Shown here: positions 1 to 9,352 of the stretch, in pieces | How positions within the stretch are numbered: the first letter of the stretch is position 1 | How the letters are laid out: every line of letters starts with the position of its first letter | Origin: Komagataeibacter medellinensis NBRC 3288 | GTDB lineage: Bacteria > Pseudomonadota > Alphaproteobacteria > Acetobacterales > Acetobacteraceae | Length of the DNA stretch: 64,000 nt | Direction of reading: 5' to 3' | Assembly: GCF_000182745.2 (NCBI RefSeq) | Contig: NC_016027.1 | Span: 2,978,501-3,042,500 of the forward strand | Made by a program: the position numbers and the translations under genes | The notes under the pieces: generated by a model | What the model was told of the DNA's origin: nothing | Seen by the model: the letters and a program-made list of their open reading frames with translations, nothing else | Databases searched by the model: none

Positions 1-382
1 GCTCATGTGTGTGCAGGCCGGGGAAGGCAGGCAGCAGGCTGGGATGGATGTTGAGCATCCTGCCCGCCCATGCAGTCGTCAGGAACGGGGTGAGTAGGCG
101 CATGTAGCCTGCAAGGCAGACATAGCCCACGCCTGCCGCGCGCAGTGCCGCATCAAGGGCCTGCTCATGGGCCACGCGGTCCTTTTTATAGGGACGGTGG
201 TCGATGGCCTGTGCGTTCAGGCCCGCAGCCCGCGCAACTTCCAGCCCTGGTGCATCGGGGTTGTTGCTAAGCACGAGGGCAATGCGGGCCGGGTAATCGG
301 GGCGGGCGCACGATTCGATCAGCGCGCGCATATTGCTGCCGCGCCCGCTGATCAGGATGGCGATGGGTGTCTTGTCGGTCAC
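1..382 (-). CDS. purN: Phosphoribosylglycinamide formyltransferase, partial (C-terminus outside window)
   Basis: GART transfers a formyl group from 10-formyl-tetrahydrofolate to glycinamide ribonucleotide, the third step of de novo purine synthesis. The 127 visible codons begin at a GTG (382) with VTDKTPIAILISGRGSN, the family N-terminus whose SGRGSN loop binds phosphate. They reach NIHPSLLPAFPGLHTHE at the window edge, which carries the catalytic Asn and His. The remaining C-terminal third, including the catalytic Asp region, is not visible. The gene starts 8 bases after the purM stop on the same strand, the usual purMN operon. No ATG fits this position, so GTG is the likely start. Confidence 0.95.
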   Translation of the reverse strand, partial: MTDKTPIAILISGRGSNMRALIESCARPDYPARIALVLSNNPDAPGLEVARAAGLNAQAIDHRPYKKDRVAHEQALDAALRAAGVGYVCLAGYMRLLTPFLTTAWAGRMLNIHPSLLPAFPGLHTHE

Positions 383-390
383 GGGCTGGC

Positions 391-1488
391 TCAGTCGCGC
401 AGTTCGGGCAGTTCGTCAAACGCCAGCGTGGCCGGACTGTCAGCGCTTTCGCCCGCAATAATCGTTCCGATCACGAAGGCCTGCTGCCCGCGTTCAGCCA
501 GATGGGCGAGGGCAGCATTACTGTCACGCACCACCAGCACCATGCCCACGCCGCAGTTGAACACACGCAGCATTTCCTCGGTCGTGACATTGCCGGTGCT
601 GGCCAGCCAGCTGAACACGGGGGGGATGGGCCAGCTTGTGCCATCCACCATGGCGCGCACGCCTTTTGGCAGCACGCGCGGCAGATTGCCCGGCAGGCCG
701 CCACCCGTAATGTGGGCCGCCCCCACCAGCAGGCCGGCACGGTGCAGGTCCAGAACGGGATGGACATACAGCGTGGTGGGCGTCATCAGCGCTTCACCCA
801 ACGTCTGGCCATCGGCAAACGGACAGGGCGCGTCCCATGCCAGTCCGCTCCGTTCGACAATGTTGCGCACCAGCGAGAAGCCGTTGGAATGCACGCCAGC
901 CGAGGGCAGGCCGATCAGTGTATCGCCGGGCTGGATGGTGCCGGGCAGCAGCGCCGTGCGCTCGGCAGCCCCCACCGAGAAACCGGCAAGGTCGTAATGA
1001 CCGGGTGCATACATGCCCGGCATTTCCGCCGTCTCACCACCTACCAGCGCGCAGCCCGAATCGGCGCAGCCCTTTGCAATGCCACGCACCACCTTGGCCG
1101 CATCCTCGATCGCAAGCCTGCCGGTGGCGAAATAGTCCAGGAAGAACAGCGGTGTCGCACCCTGTACCACAAGGTCGTTTACGCACATGGCGACAAGGTC
1201 GATGCCTACCGTCTCGTGCAGCCCGCTTTCGATGGCGATCATGAGCTTGGTGCCCACCCCATCGGTGCAGGAGACCAGGATGGGGTCGGAAAAACCGGCG
1301 GCCTTCAGGTCGAACAGCGCGCCAAAACCGCCCAGCCCCCCCATGGTGCCGGGGCGGTCGGTAGCCTTGGCTGCGGGTTTGATCACTTCGACAAGTGCAT
1401 CACCGGCGGCAATGTCCACCCCGGCATCGCGGTAGGTGGCGGGCGTGGTATTGGCGGAGGCAGCGGGCGGGCGGGGGGCAGACGTCAT
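391..1488 (-). CDS. purM: Phosphoribosylformylglycinamidine cyclo-ligase (AIR synthetase)
   Basis: PurM closes the imidazole ring, converting FGAM and ATP to AIR in the cytosol. The 365-residue product has the family length. It opens with [17 protein letters not shown], has a glycine-rich segment after [15 protein letters not shown], and carries the ATP-binding stretch [13 protein letters not shown]. The later [11 protein letters not shown] and [14 protein letters not shown] segments are also typical of PurM and its PurL/ThiL superfamily relatives. It is transcribed with purN, which begins 8 bases after the stop. The start lies about 60 bases from the divergent hdaA-like gene, so the two share a short promoter region. 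Confidence 0.97.
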   Translation of the reverse strand: MTSAPRPPAASANTTPATYRDAGVDIAAGDALVEVIKPAAKATDRPGTMGGLGGFGALFDLKAAGFSDPILVSCTDGVGTKLMIAIESGLHETVGIDLVAMCVNDLVVQGATPLFFLDYFATGRLAIEDAAKVVRGIAKGCADSGCALVGGETAEMPGMYAPGHYDLAGFSVGAAERTALLPGTIQPGDTLIGLPSAGVHSNGFSLVRNIVERSGLAWDAPCPFADGQTLGEALMTPTTLYVHPVLDLHRAGLLVGAAHITGGGLPGNLPRVLPKGVRAMVDGTSWPIPPVFSWLASTGNVTTEEMLRVFNCGVGMVLVVRDSNAALAHLAERGQQAFVIGTIIAGESADSPATLAFDELPELRD

Positions 1489-1546
1489 GCGGCAGGCCTT
1501 TTTTCGTAATCAAACTATCACTTTCCCGGACTCCCGCGGGCAGGCT

Positions 1547-2383
1547 ATGAAAACCGCCATATGGAACCGGGGCCAAACGGGCTTCCGGCACTCTTTACGT
1601 CATGGTGAGGCTACGCACAAAGCAGTGGATGGGCGCACGAAGCTGAAAACGGATGAAAATGCGGTTGCCGACGCGATCGGGCAGCTGGTGTTGCCGTTTA
1701 CCCACACGCCACGTTTCGCGGCTGATGACTTTGTTTTTTCCCCATCCAACGCCGCCGCCCGCAGCTGGCTGCTCGGCCCTACACCATGGCCCGAGCGCAG
1801 GCTGGCGTTATGGGGCCCCGCAGGTACCGGCAAGACCCATATGCTCGATATCTGGGTTCGCATGCATGAGGCCCTGCTGCTGCACGGTGCAAGCCTGTCG
1901 CATGCCCATGTGGCCGGGCTGTTTGCGGCCCCCGTGCCCGTCATGGCTATTGCGCTGGACGGGGCCGACCAGTGTGGTGATGAGCGCGCACTGCTGCACC
2001 TGATCAATACGGCGCGCGAGCACGGCATGGCCCTGCTGCTGGGCGCGCGCACGCCACCTGCGCGCTGGCCGGTGGGCCTGCCCGACCTGGCCAGCAGGTT
2101 GCGCGCGACCATGGCCGTGGCCATGGGCCAGCCGGGGGATGGATTGCTGCGCGTGCTGCTGCTGCGCCTGCTGGCGGAGCGGCAGATCGTGGTGGCCCAG
2201 CCGGTGGTGGAATGGTTGCTGCGCCGCCTGCCGCGTACCGCGCGCGCCATGCAGGCGGCCGTCAGGCGGCTGGACCATGCGGCACTGGCCACGGGCCGCC
2301 CCGTAACCCGCGCACTTGCGGCCCATGTGCTGTCCGACATGCTGGCCGGGAGCGAATCCCACGCCTTCGTGCCTGATCCTTGA
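1547..2383 (+). CDS. hdaA: DnaA-paralogue ATPase, HdaA-like regulator of replication initiation
   Basis: Hda/HdaA proteins stimulate ATP hydrolysis by DnaA once the sliding clamp is loaded and so limit re-initiation. The product has a DnaA-type AAA+ core: clamp-binding-like QLVLPF, Walker A GPAGTGKTH, a Walker-B-like region ALDGADQCGDE, and the sensor segment RTPPARWPVGLPDLASRL. It lacks the DnaA DNA-binding domain IV. In Hda the QL motif lies close to the N-terminus, but here it is at about residue 46 if ATG 1547 is used. A GTG at 1625 would shorten this and may be the true start. The position between purMN and ppk matches the order I recall from alphaproteobacteria. Confidence 0.82.
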   Translation: MKTAIWNRGQTGFRHSLRHGEATHKAVDGRTKLKTDENAVADAIGQLVLPFTHTPRFAADDFVFSPSNAAARSWLLGPTPWPERRLALWGPAGTGKTHMLDIWVRMHEALLLHGASLSHAHVAGLFAAPVPVMAIALDGADQCGDERALLHLINTAREHGMALLLGARTPPARWPVGLPDLASRLRATMAVAMGQPGDGLLRVLLLRLLAERQIVVAQPVVEWLLRRLPRTARAMQAAVRRLDHAALATGRPVTRALAAHVLSDMLAGSESHAFVPDP

Positions 2384-2483
2384 GGACTTTGCGGGCGTTC
2401 GGTCTCTGGCCAAGGCACGGATGGCTGTTTAGGGTCGATTGCAACAATACAGAACGCCACCGCTGAACGGGAGCCAGAAACCA

Positions 2484-4757
2484 TTGACCAGACCACCACG
2501 CAAGACCCCGTCCCGGCCCGCATCGGCCCCGCGTGCCCGTACGCGCAGCCGCAAGGCCGCCAGCACGGGGCGGCAGATGGTGGTGCATGAACCGGTCGAA
2601 CCGCTACCCGATGCCACATCGCCCCAGCGCTTCATCAACCGTGAACTGTCATGGCTGGACTTCAACCAGCGTGTGGTTGATGAGGCCGACAACCCCCGCA
2701 ACCCCCTGCTGGAGCGGGTGCGTTTCCTCTCGATCAGTGCCAGCAACCTTGATGAGTTCTACTCCGTGCGCGTGGCCGGACTGGTGGGGCAGGTGCGCGA
2801 GGGGCTGGTCAAGACCTCGCCTGATGGCCTGACCCCCCAGCAGCAGCTTGCCGCCGTGCGCGAGCGTACCGGCCGCCTTCTGTACGAACAGCAGCGCATC
2901 TGGCGCGACCTGCAGCGCGAACTGGAGGGAGCGGGCATTGTGGTGTGCGATGAGGTCTCATTCACCGCAGAGGAACAGGCCTGGCTGGATACCTGCTTCA
3001 TGGAGCGGGTCTTTCCCGTCCTGACTCCGCTGGCCATAGACCCCGCCCACCCGCTGCCCTTCATCCCCAACATGGGCATTGCCCAGGCGCTGCGGCTGCT
3101 CAATGCCGAAACCGGGCAGTTCGTGATGGAGGCGTTGATCCTGCTGCCCGCGCGCATCGAGCGCTTCATCCGGCTGCCGACAAGCCTGTCACCGCCCGGC
3201 GTAACGCGCTTTATCCTGCTCGAGCGCCTGATCGTCATGTGCATTGACCGTCTGTTCCCTGGTCTTGTGGCGGGGGACTGGGGGGTCATGCGCATCGTGC
3301 GCGATACGGATGTTGAGTTCGAGGACGAGGCCGAGGACCTGGTCCGCTCGTATGAAAGTGCGCTCAAGCGCCGCAGGCGCGGCGTGGTGATCCATCTCGA
3401 TATCGAATCCCGCATGCCCGAGGACCTGGCCTGCTCCATGGCCGAAGGGCTTGCCCCCCCGCCCGATGAGGTATTCGTCCAGTCCGGGCTGATCGGCGTG
3501 GGCGATCTGAAGCAGTTGATCGTCGATGACCGGCCGGACCTGCTGTTCCCGCCCTATACCCCGCGCTTTCCCGAGCGGATTATCGATTGCGGGGGGGACT
3601 GCTTTGCCGCCATCCGCGCACGCGACATGATCGTGCACCACCCGTTCGAGAGTTTTGACGTGGTGGTGCAGTTCCTGCGGCAGGCGGCCCTTGACCCCGC
3701 CGTGGTGGCAATCAAGCAGACGCTGTACCGTACATCGCGTGACAGCCCGATCGTGAAGGCACTGATCGAGGCGGCGGAGGCAGGCAAGGCTGTGACCGCC
3801 ATGGTGGAACTGCGCGCGCGCTTTGACGAGGAGGCGAACATCCGCCTTTCCCGCGCGCTGGAAGCCGCCGGCGTGCAGGTGGTCTTCGGTTTTTCAGACC
3901 TCAAGACCCATGCCAAGCTCAGTCTTGTGGTAAGGCGTGAGGGGAGCACACTGCGTTCTTACGCCCATTTTGGTACGGGTAACTACCACCCCATCACGGC
4001 GCGGATCTATACCGACCTGTCGTATTTCACCTGCAATCCTGAACTGGTGCGCGACTCGGCACGGCTATTCAATTACATGACCGGCTATGCCGTGCCGACG
4101 AAGATGGAAGCGATCGCGTTTTCCCCTGTGACAATTCGCCGCACGCTGGAAGATCTGATCGCAGGTGAGATCGCGCACGCGCAGGCGGGCAGGCCAGCCT
4201 ATATCTGGCTCAAGATGAACTCGCTGGTTGATCCCGACCTGATCGACCGGCTGTACGCCGCGTCGTGCGCCGGGGTGCGCATTGTGGCGGTGGTGCGGGG
4301 CATCTGCTGCCTGCGGCCCGGTGTTCCGGGACTTTCAGAGAATATCAAGATCAAGTCGATCGTCGGCCGTTTCCTGGAACATGCCCGTATCTATGCCTTT
4401 GGCGACGGGCACCGCCTGCCGTCGCGGCATGCGAAGCTCTACATTTCATCGGCCGACTGGATGCAGCGCAACATGGACTGGCGGGTGGAAAGCATGGTGC
4501 CCATGCTGGACCCGCAGATCCATGCCCGCGTGCTGGACCAGATCATGGCGATTGACCTGAAGGACAACCTGCAGTCATGGGTTCTGCAGCGTAATGGCGT
4601 GTGGCGCAGGCTGGAGCCGGGCCGCAGGCCGTTTTCGTCGCACGAGTATTTTATGGAGCATCCGGGCCAGGCAGGGCGTGGCAAGGGGGCGGGGGATACG
4701 CCCATCCGGGTCAGTGCTTCCCAGCCATGGCATACGGAACAGAATATTGAGGACTGA
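2484..4757 (+). CDS. ppk: Polyphosphate kinase 1
   Basis: PPK1 reversibly polymerises the gamma-phosphate of ATP into inorganic polyphosphate. The product (757 residues from TTG 2484) has a basic Pro/Arg-rich N-terminal tail, then the N domain starting [16 protein letters not shown] and [16 protein letters not shown], and the two phospholipase-D-like C domains. The autophosphorylated His is in [13 protein letters not shown] (about residue 476), followed by [11 protein letters not shown]. The second catalytic His is in [13 protein letters not shown] (about 649). TTG 2484 has a GGGAG Shine-Dalgarno about 10 bases upstream. ATG 2577 is an alternative that would remove most of the basic tail. It is followed by ppx, the classic synthesis/degradation pair. 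Confidence 0.95.
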   Translation: MTRPPRKTPSRPASAPRARTRSRKAASTGRQMVVHEPVEPLPDATSPQRFINRELSWLDFNQRVVDEADNPRNPLLERVRFLSISASNLDEFYSVRVAGLVGQVREGLVKTSPDGLTPQQQLAAVRERTGRLLYEQQRIWRDLQRELEGAGIVVCDEVSFTAEEQAWLDTCFMERVFPVLTPLAIDPAHPLPFIPNMGIAQALRLLNAETGQFVMEALILLPARIERFIRLPTSLSPPGVTRFILLERLIVMCIDRLFPGLVAGDWGVMRIVRDTDVEFEDEAEDLVRSYESALKRRRRGVVIHLDIESRMPEDLACSMAEGLAPPPDEVFVQSGLIGVGDLKQLIVDDRPDLLFPPYTPRFPERIIDCGGDCFAAIRARDMIVHHPFESFDVVVQFLRQAALDPAVVAIKQTLYRTSRDSPIVKALIEAAEAGKAVTAMVELRARFDEEANIRLSRALEAAGVQVVFGFSDLKTHAKLSLVVRREGSTLRSYAHFGTGNYHPITARIYTDLSYFTCNPELVRDSARLFNYMTGYAVPTKMEAIAFSPVTIRRTLEDLIAGEIAHAQAGRPAYIWLKMNSLVDPDLIDRLYAASCAGVRIVAVVRGICCLRPGVPGLSENIKIKSIVGRFLEHARIYAFGDGHRLPSRHAKLYISSADWMQRNMDWRVESMVPMLDPQIHARVLDQIMAIDLKDNLQSWVLQRNGVWRRLEPGRRPFSSHEYFMEHPGQAGRGKGAGDTPIRVSASQPWHTEQNIED

Positions 4758-4805
4758 GGGTTACGGTATGGGGAATGCGCGCATGGTGGGGCAGGCAGGC
4801 AGCAT

Positions 4806-6302
4806 ATGGGGCCGGATGTGACGGATAATGGCGGCTTCCACCGTTCGGCGGTCATAGATCTTGGGTCGAATTCCGTCCGTCTTGTGGTGTTTGACGGGAT
4901 TTCGCGCAACCCGGCCCCCATCTTCAACGAAAAGGTGGTCCTGCGCTTGGGAAGGGGGCTGAACGCCACGGGGCGGCTGAACGAGGAAGCCGTGCCGCTG
5001 GCCATGGAGGTCATGGCCCGTTTCAACGCCATTGCGCGCGGGATGGAAGCCAGCCCCTTCGAGGTTCTGGCCACCGCCGCCGTGCGTGATGCCACCAACG
5101 GGCCGGAATTCGTGGCGGGCCTGCGCGAGCGCCTGCCGGGCGTACCGATCCGCATCCTGAGCGGGGAGGAGGAGGCCGATTACTCCGCCACCGGCGTGCT
5201 ATGCGGCATACCGGACGCCAATGGCCTTGTGGCCGATATTGGCGGCGGTTCGCTGGAACTGATCCGGCTGGAAAACGGGCGCAAGCGCAATGCCTGTACG
5301 CTGCCGCTGGGGGTGATCCGGCTTAATGACCGGGCCGAAGGCGACCTGTCCCGTGCCCGCGCGCTGGTTGATGAGGACCTTGCGCGTGTTGACTGGCTCG
5401 ATGAAGTGCAGGGGCAGGACATCTACCTGGTGGGCGGCGCCTTTCGCGCGCTGGCGCGCCTGCAGATCGCGCGCACGGGTTATCCGCTCAATATCGTCCA
5501 TCTGTACAGCCTGCCGCCCGAAACCGCGCGCGAGATGGCGGAGTGGATCATGGGGGCGAACAAACGCTCGCTTGAACGCCTGCCCGGTGTGCCGCGCAAG
5601 CGGCTGGAGGATGCGCCCTATGCTGCAACCGTACTGCGGCGGCTCATGCGGCGCACGCAGTCACGCGGGGTCGTGTTCTGTGTCGATGGCCTGCGCGAGG
5701 GGTGGTACATGCGCAATGTCGCCGCCTCCGTCGTGGCCAATGACCCGCAGGATGCCGTGGCGCATGAAATGTGTCGCATGCTTGGCCGCAGCATGAACCT
5801 GCCCGAGCGGCTGGCGGACTGGACCGCACCGCTCTTTCCCGATGAAGGGGAAGAAGACCGGCGTTTACGCCGTGTGGCCTGTGGGCTGTCGGATGTGGGC
5901 GCGCATGATCACCCCGAATACCGTGCGGAACAGACATACCTGCGTATCCTGCGGCTGCAGGGCGTGGGCTTTACCCATCCGGCGCGGGCTTTCCTGTCGC
6001 TTACGCTGGCGGTGCGTTATGGGGCGGACCTGTCCATGGAGTATCTCGAACCCTCGCGGCTGCTGCTGGACCAGGCGGGCTTCAGCCGGGCCGTGGCGCT
6101 GGGGCAGGCCCTGCGGCTGGCCTATAGCGTAAGCGGCGGGACCGAGGCCCTGCTTGATGGCACGCGGGTAGAGCGTGAGGGCGGGGTTTTATCGCTGCAT
6201 TTTGCACCGGGGCGGGACGTGGTGCAGGGCGAGAGCGTGCGCCGCAGGCTTGAACGGCTGGGGGCGGCGCTGGGGTTGCCTGTCAAGATCCGCGACCACT
6301 GA
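4806..6302 (+). CDS. ppx: Exopolyphosphatase / guanosine pentaphosphatase family (Ppx/GppA)
   Basis: Ppx removes terminal phosphate from polyphosphate; GppA relatives act on pppGpp. The 498-residue product starts with the actin-fold phosphate loop AVIDLGSNSVRLVVFD. It carries the family signatures RILSGEEEADYSATGVL and LVADIGGGSLELIRL (second nucleotide/phosphate loop), then a helical C-terminal domain typical of full-length Ppx. It lies 48 bases after ppk on the same strand, so co-transcription is likely. Its stop TGA overlaps the ATG of the next gene (TGATG), which suggests translational coupling to an unrelated amidohydrolase-fold gene. Polyphosphate versus pppGpp preference cannot be read from the sequence. 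Confidence 0.93.
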   Translation: MGPDVTDNGGFHRSAVIDLGSNSVRLVVFDGISRNPAPIFNEKVVLRLGRGLNATGRLNEEAVPLAMEVMARFNAIARGMEASPFEVLATAAVRDATNGPEFVAGLRERLPGVPIRILSGEEEADYSATGVLCGIPDANGLVADIGGGSLELIRLENGRKRNACTLPLGVIRLNDRAEGDLSRARALVDEDLARVDWLDEVQGQDIYLVGGAFRALARLQIARTGYPLNIVHLYSLPPETAREMAEWIMGANKRSLERLPGVPRKRLEDAPYAATVLRRLMRRTQSRGVVFCVDGLREGWYMRNVAASVVANDPQDAVAHEMCRMLGRSMNLPERLADWTAPLFPDEGEEDRRLRRVACGLSDVGAHDHPEYRAEQTYLRILRLQGVGFTHPARAFLSLTLAVRYGADLSMEYLEPSRLLLDQAGFSRAVALGQALRLAYSVSGGTEALLDGTRVEREGGVLSLHFAPGRDVVQGESVRRRLERLGAALGLPVKIRDH

Positions 6303-7666
6303 TGGGCGCGCGGCACGGGAGCGTACGTGACCTGCTGCTGGTGCGTGGCGGCACGGTGGTAACGGGGCAGGCATCGCTAAGGGTCGATGTGTTGTGCGGC
6401 GGGGTGGGGGAGATCCTGGCCACCGGGCCGGATCTGGAAAGACCGACCGGCTGTACGGTGGTTGAGGCCGGGGGGCTGCTGGTTATGCCCGGTGGCGTTG
6501 ACCCCCATACTGCCATCGGTGCGGATGAAGCCGGTTTTGAGCGCACGAATGAGGCCCTTGCCGGTGGCACCACCACCATACTGGACACCCTGCACCCCTA
6601 TGGCGGCACGCTGGACGGGGCATGGCGCGCATGGAGGCAGGCGGCAGGGCGTTCACGGGTGGATGTGGGGGTGCACATGGCGCTGCCCGCCGCCACCCCC
6701 GCCATAGTGCACGACATGGAAGGGCTGGTGACGCAGCGCGGCGTCAACACCTTCCACCTGTCCATGGCGGAGGGGTTGTCCGACCGTGCCATCCTGCAAC
6801 TGGCTGGTCATGCTATCGGATATGGCGCGCTGTGCCGGATTGAGGCGCAGAACGCGCAGGCCATCGCCTGCCTGCGCGAAGAACTGGCGCAGGTGGGTAT
6901 TACCGGCAGCGAGGCCAGCCTGCTTGGCGCGCCGCCGCCGGTCGAGGTCGAGGCTGTGGGCCGTGCGCTTATGCTGGCCGGGCTGAAGGGGGGGGCGGTG
7001 CATGTCGGCCCGGTCTCTACATCCGGGGCTGTAGCCAGCCTTGCCACTGCCCGCCTGAACGGCCAGCGCGTGGAGGGGCATGTGCTGGCCCCGCATCTGG
7101 TGGTGGATGAAGCCGTCCATGATCCTGATGGCGCACAGACTGCCTGCATGACGCTGCCGCCGTTTCGTGATGGCACGCATCGCCGGGCATTGTGGGGGGC
7201 GTTGGCTTCGGGTGCCGTTGGCATGGTGGCCAGTGGTTTCCGTCCCATGGGGCAGCCGGGCAACGGGTTGCCCGCAGGTCTGGCGGAGCGCATGCGCGTG
7301 GTCTGGCGCCATGGCGTGCAGGCGGGCCTGCTGGGGGCGGAGGAATTTGTGGCTGTCACCACGCAGGCCGCCGCCCGCGCCTTCAACATCTACCCGCGCA
7401 AGGGTGCCATCATGATCGGTGCGGATGCCGACCTGGTGCTGTGGGACCCTGACGCACAGGAAACCTGCCCCCACGGCCCCGATACCCTCTATGGCGGCAT
7501 TGCGCTGGGCGGCCGCGCGGTTCACGTGATCCGTGGCGGGGTAACGGTATGGAAAGACAACCGTCTTTATGATGATGGTGGCTTTGGGGCATATTTGCCG
7601 TGCCCGGCCTTCAGCCCCGGCCTGTCGACGCGCCTGCGCCACGCGGCACGTCTGTCGCTGCGTTAG
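6302..7666 (+). CDS. Dihydropyrimidinase/hydantoinase-fold protein lacking metal ligands (probable pseudoenzyme)
   Basis: The 454 residues follow the hydantoinase/dihydropyrimidinase family end to end: PGGVDPHTAIG near residue 65, RGVNTFHLSMAEG near 147, PPPVEVEAVGRALMLAG near 211, and the C-terminal AFNIYPRKGAIMIGADADL. Known members bind two metals through an HxH pair, a carboxylated Lys, two further His and an Asp. Here HxH reads H69-T-A71, the Lys position is H152, the HAEN motif has become EAQN (181-184), the next His is P238, and the TDH/Asp loop reads VASGFRPMG. Only one ligand remains, so classical hydrolysis is unlikely. It overlaps the ppx stop (TGATG) and precedes the purine catabolic genes. 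A scaffold or regulatory role, as in CRMP proteins, is inference only. Confidence 0.75.
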   Translation: MGARHGSVRDLLLVRGGTVVTGQASLRVDVLCGGVGEILATGPDLERPTGCTVVEAGGLLVMPGGVDPHTAIGADEAGFERTNEALAGGTTTILDTLHPYGGTLDGAWRAWRQAAGRSRVDVGVHMALPAATPAIVHDMEGLVTQRGVNTFHLSMAEGLSDRAILQLAGHAIGYGALCRIEAQNAQAIACLREELAQVGITGSEASLLGAPPPVEVEAVGRALMLAGLKGGAVHVGPVSTSGAVASLATARLNGQRVEGHVLAPHLVVDEAVHDPDGAQTACMTLPPFRDGTHRRALWGALASGAVGMVASGFRPMGQPGNGLPAGLAERMRVVWRHGVQAGLLGAEEFVAVTTQAAARAFNIYPRKGAIMIGADADLVLWDPDAQETCPHGPDTLYGGIALGGRAVHVIRGGVTVWKDNRLYDDGGFGAYLPCPAFSPGLSTRLRHAARLSLR

Positions 7667-7732
7667 GGGCGCTGCGCCAGGGGGCTGTCGGCGCGCTCAT
7701 TCTGCGATGGGGTCATTGCCTTTTTTGGTGAG

Positions 7733-7762
7733 GTGACAAAACCCGGCCTGTCTCCATATTAT
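7733..7762 (+). promoter_or_regulatory. Candidate sigma-70 promoter for the xdh genes
   Basis: GTGACA at 7733-7738 and TATTAT at 7757-7762 are separated by 18 bases and lie 72 bases ahead of the preferred xdhA start. Each hexamer differs from consensus at one position. The spacing and the position in the gap after the hydantoinase-like gene suggest that the purine genes have their own promoter. This rests on motif matching alone. Confidence 0.4.
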
Positions 7763-7834
7763 GATGCATGTGTAAAATGAATGGCTGTTCCGGCTGTCTG
7801 CCTTGAGGGGGGTGGGGCGGTCCTGTGGCCTACT

Positions 7835-9352
7835 ATGTTTAAGGGAACAGAATTGACGGGGATCAGACACGCCGTTCGTTTCTATGTCGGGAACGAATGC
7901 CATACGCTGGCGGATATTCCGCCTACCCGCACGCTGCTGGACTGGCTACGTGAGGAGAAGGGCCGTACCGGCACCAAGGAAGGCTGTAACGAAGGCGATT
8001 GCGGTGCCTGCACCGTGCTGGTGGTGCGACTGGAAGGGGACCGCCTGGTCTGGCGCGCGGTCAATGCATGCATTCAGTTCGTGTGCATGCTTGATGGCGC
8101 GCAGGTGCTGACCATCGAGGATATCCGCGCCCCCGATGGTACACTTCATCCGGTGCAGCAGGCCATGGTGGACCATCATGGATCGCAATGCGGCTTCTGC
8201 ACGCCGGGTTTCGTCATGTCCATGGTCGCAGGCCGCAAGGCGGCGGGGCTGGCGCAGGATGAGCGTGGCATTGATGACATGCTGGCGGGCAACCTGTGCC
8301 GCTGCACGGGTTATGCGCCCATCGTACGCGCCATGCGCCATGCCATGGAAGCCGGCCCCGACCATTTTGATGCCATGGCGCAGGATATGGCGGACCGCCT
8401 GATGGGCTTGCGTGACGGGGCCACTGTAGAGGTCAGCGGACCCGCGGGTAGCCTGAGCATTCCCGCGGGCGTGGACGGACTGGCGGCGACCATGCAGGCG
8501 CATCCCGATGCCCGCATCGTGGCGGGGGCGACGGATGTGGGGCTGTGGGTAACCAAGGGTCTACGTGTGTTGCCGCATGTCGTCTCCATTGGTCAGATCC
8601 CGGAACTGCGGCGCATCGAACGCGGGCCGGATGGGCTGTATGTCGGCGCTGCCGTGACATGGCAGGAAGCCCGTTCGGCGCTGGCCGCCGTGTTGCCCCA
8701 GCCCAATGGGGAAGTGTTCCGCCGCATCGGTTCAGTGCAGGTGCGTAATGCGGGCACGGTGTGCGGCAACATTGCCAACGGCTCGCCCATTGGTGACGGG
8801 CCGCCGGTGCTGATCGCAGCCAATGCCCGGCTGCATCTGCGGTGTGGCGACGTGCGGCGCAGCATGGCGCTGGAGGATTTCTTCATCGATTACGGCAGGC
8901 AGGACCGCGCGCCGGGCGAGTTTGTGGAAGGAGTGACCATTCCCGTGCCGGGACCGGATACGGTCATCCGGGCATGGAAGGTGTCCAAGCGGTTCGATCA
9001 GGATATTTCGGCCATTCTGGGGGCATTCTCGCTCACGCTGGCGGCTGATGGCAGCATTGCTGATATCCGCATCGCCTTTGGCGGCATGGCGGCTACCCCA
9101 CGCCGCGCCAACCGGGTGGAAGCGGCTATGCGGGGCCAGATGTGGAATGAAACCACGCTGGAGGCTGCGCGTAACGCAATGGCAGAGGATTTCAGCCCCA
9201 TTACCGACATGCGGGCAAGTGACTGGTACCGCCGCACGGTTGCCGCCAACCTGCTCACACGCCTGTATGCCGATTGCGGGCCGGAGGCGGCACGCGCGCC
9301 GATCAGCGTGCAGGCCACCTACGCGGGCCACGGAGAACATGCCCATGGCTGA
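7835..9352 (+). CDS. xdhA: Xanthine dehydrogenase small subunit (2Fe-2S and FAD)
   Basis: This subunit carries electrons from the molybdenum centre to NAD+ during oxidation of hypoxanthine and xanthine to urate. The N-terminal domain has the plant-type ferredoxin cysteines in GCNEGDCGACTVLV. The second 2Fe-2S domain has QCGFCTPGFVMSM and NLCRCTGYAP. The central and C-terminal parts form the FAD domain (IVAGATDVGLWVTKGLR, then NAGTVCGNIANGSPIGDG). ATG 7835 gives 505 residues and a family-like N-terminus; an ATG at 7781 would add 18 residues. The 3' end overlaps xdhB by 8 bases, so the pair is translationally linked. Confidence 0.96.
   Translation: MFKGTELTGIRHAVRFYVGNECHTLADIPPTRTLLDWLREEKGRTGTKEGCNEGDCGACTVLVVRLEGDRLVWRAVNACIQFVCMLDGAQVLTIEDIRAPDGTLHPVQQAMVDHHGSQCGFCTPGFVMSMVAGRKAAGLAQDERGIDDMLAGNLCRCTGYAPIVRAMRHAMEAGPDHFDAMAQDMADRLMGLRDGATVEVSGPAGSLSIPAGVDGLAATMQAHPDARIVAGATDVGLWVTKGLRVLPHVVSIGQIPELRRIERGPDGLYVGAAVTWQEARSALAAVLPQPNGEVFRRIGSVQVRNAGTVCGNIANGSPIGDGPPVLIAANARLHLRCGDVRRSMALEDFFIDYGRQDRAPGEFVEGVTIPVPGPDTVIRAWKVSKRFDQDISAILGAFSLTLAADGSIADIRIAFGGMAATPRRANRVEAAMRGQMWNETTLEAARNAMAEDFSPITDMRASDWYRRTVAANLLTRLYADCGPEAARAPISVQATYAGHGEHAHG

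Noticed and set aside
1600..2619. Minus-strand frame of 339 codons opposite the hdaA-like gene
   Set aside because: The Ser/Arg-rich, motif-free product runs antisense through an AAA+ gene with Walker A and sensor motifs.
9048..9344. Upstream extension of xdhB
   Set aside because: The extra 99 codons lie inside xdhA in another frame and do not resemble any XdhB N-terminus. A good ribosome-binding site precedes ATG 9345.
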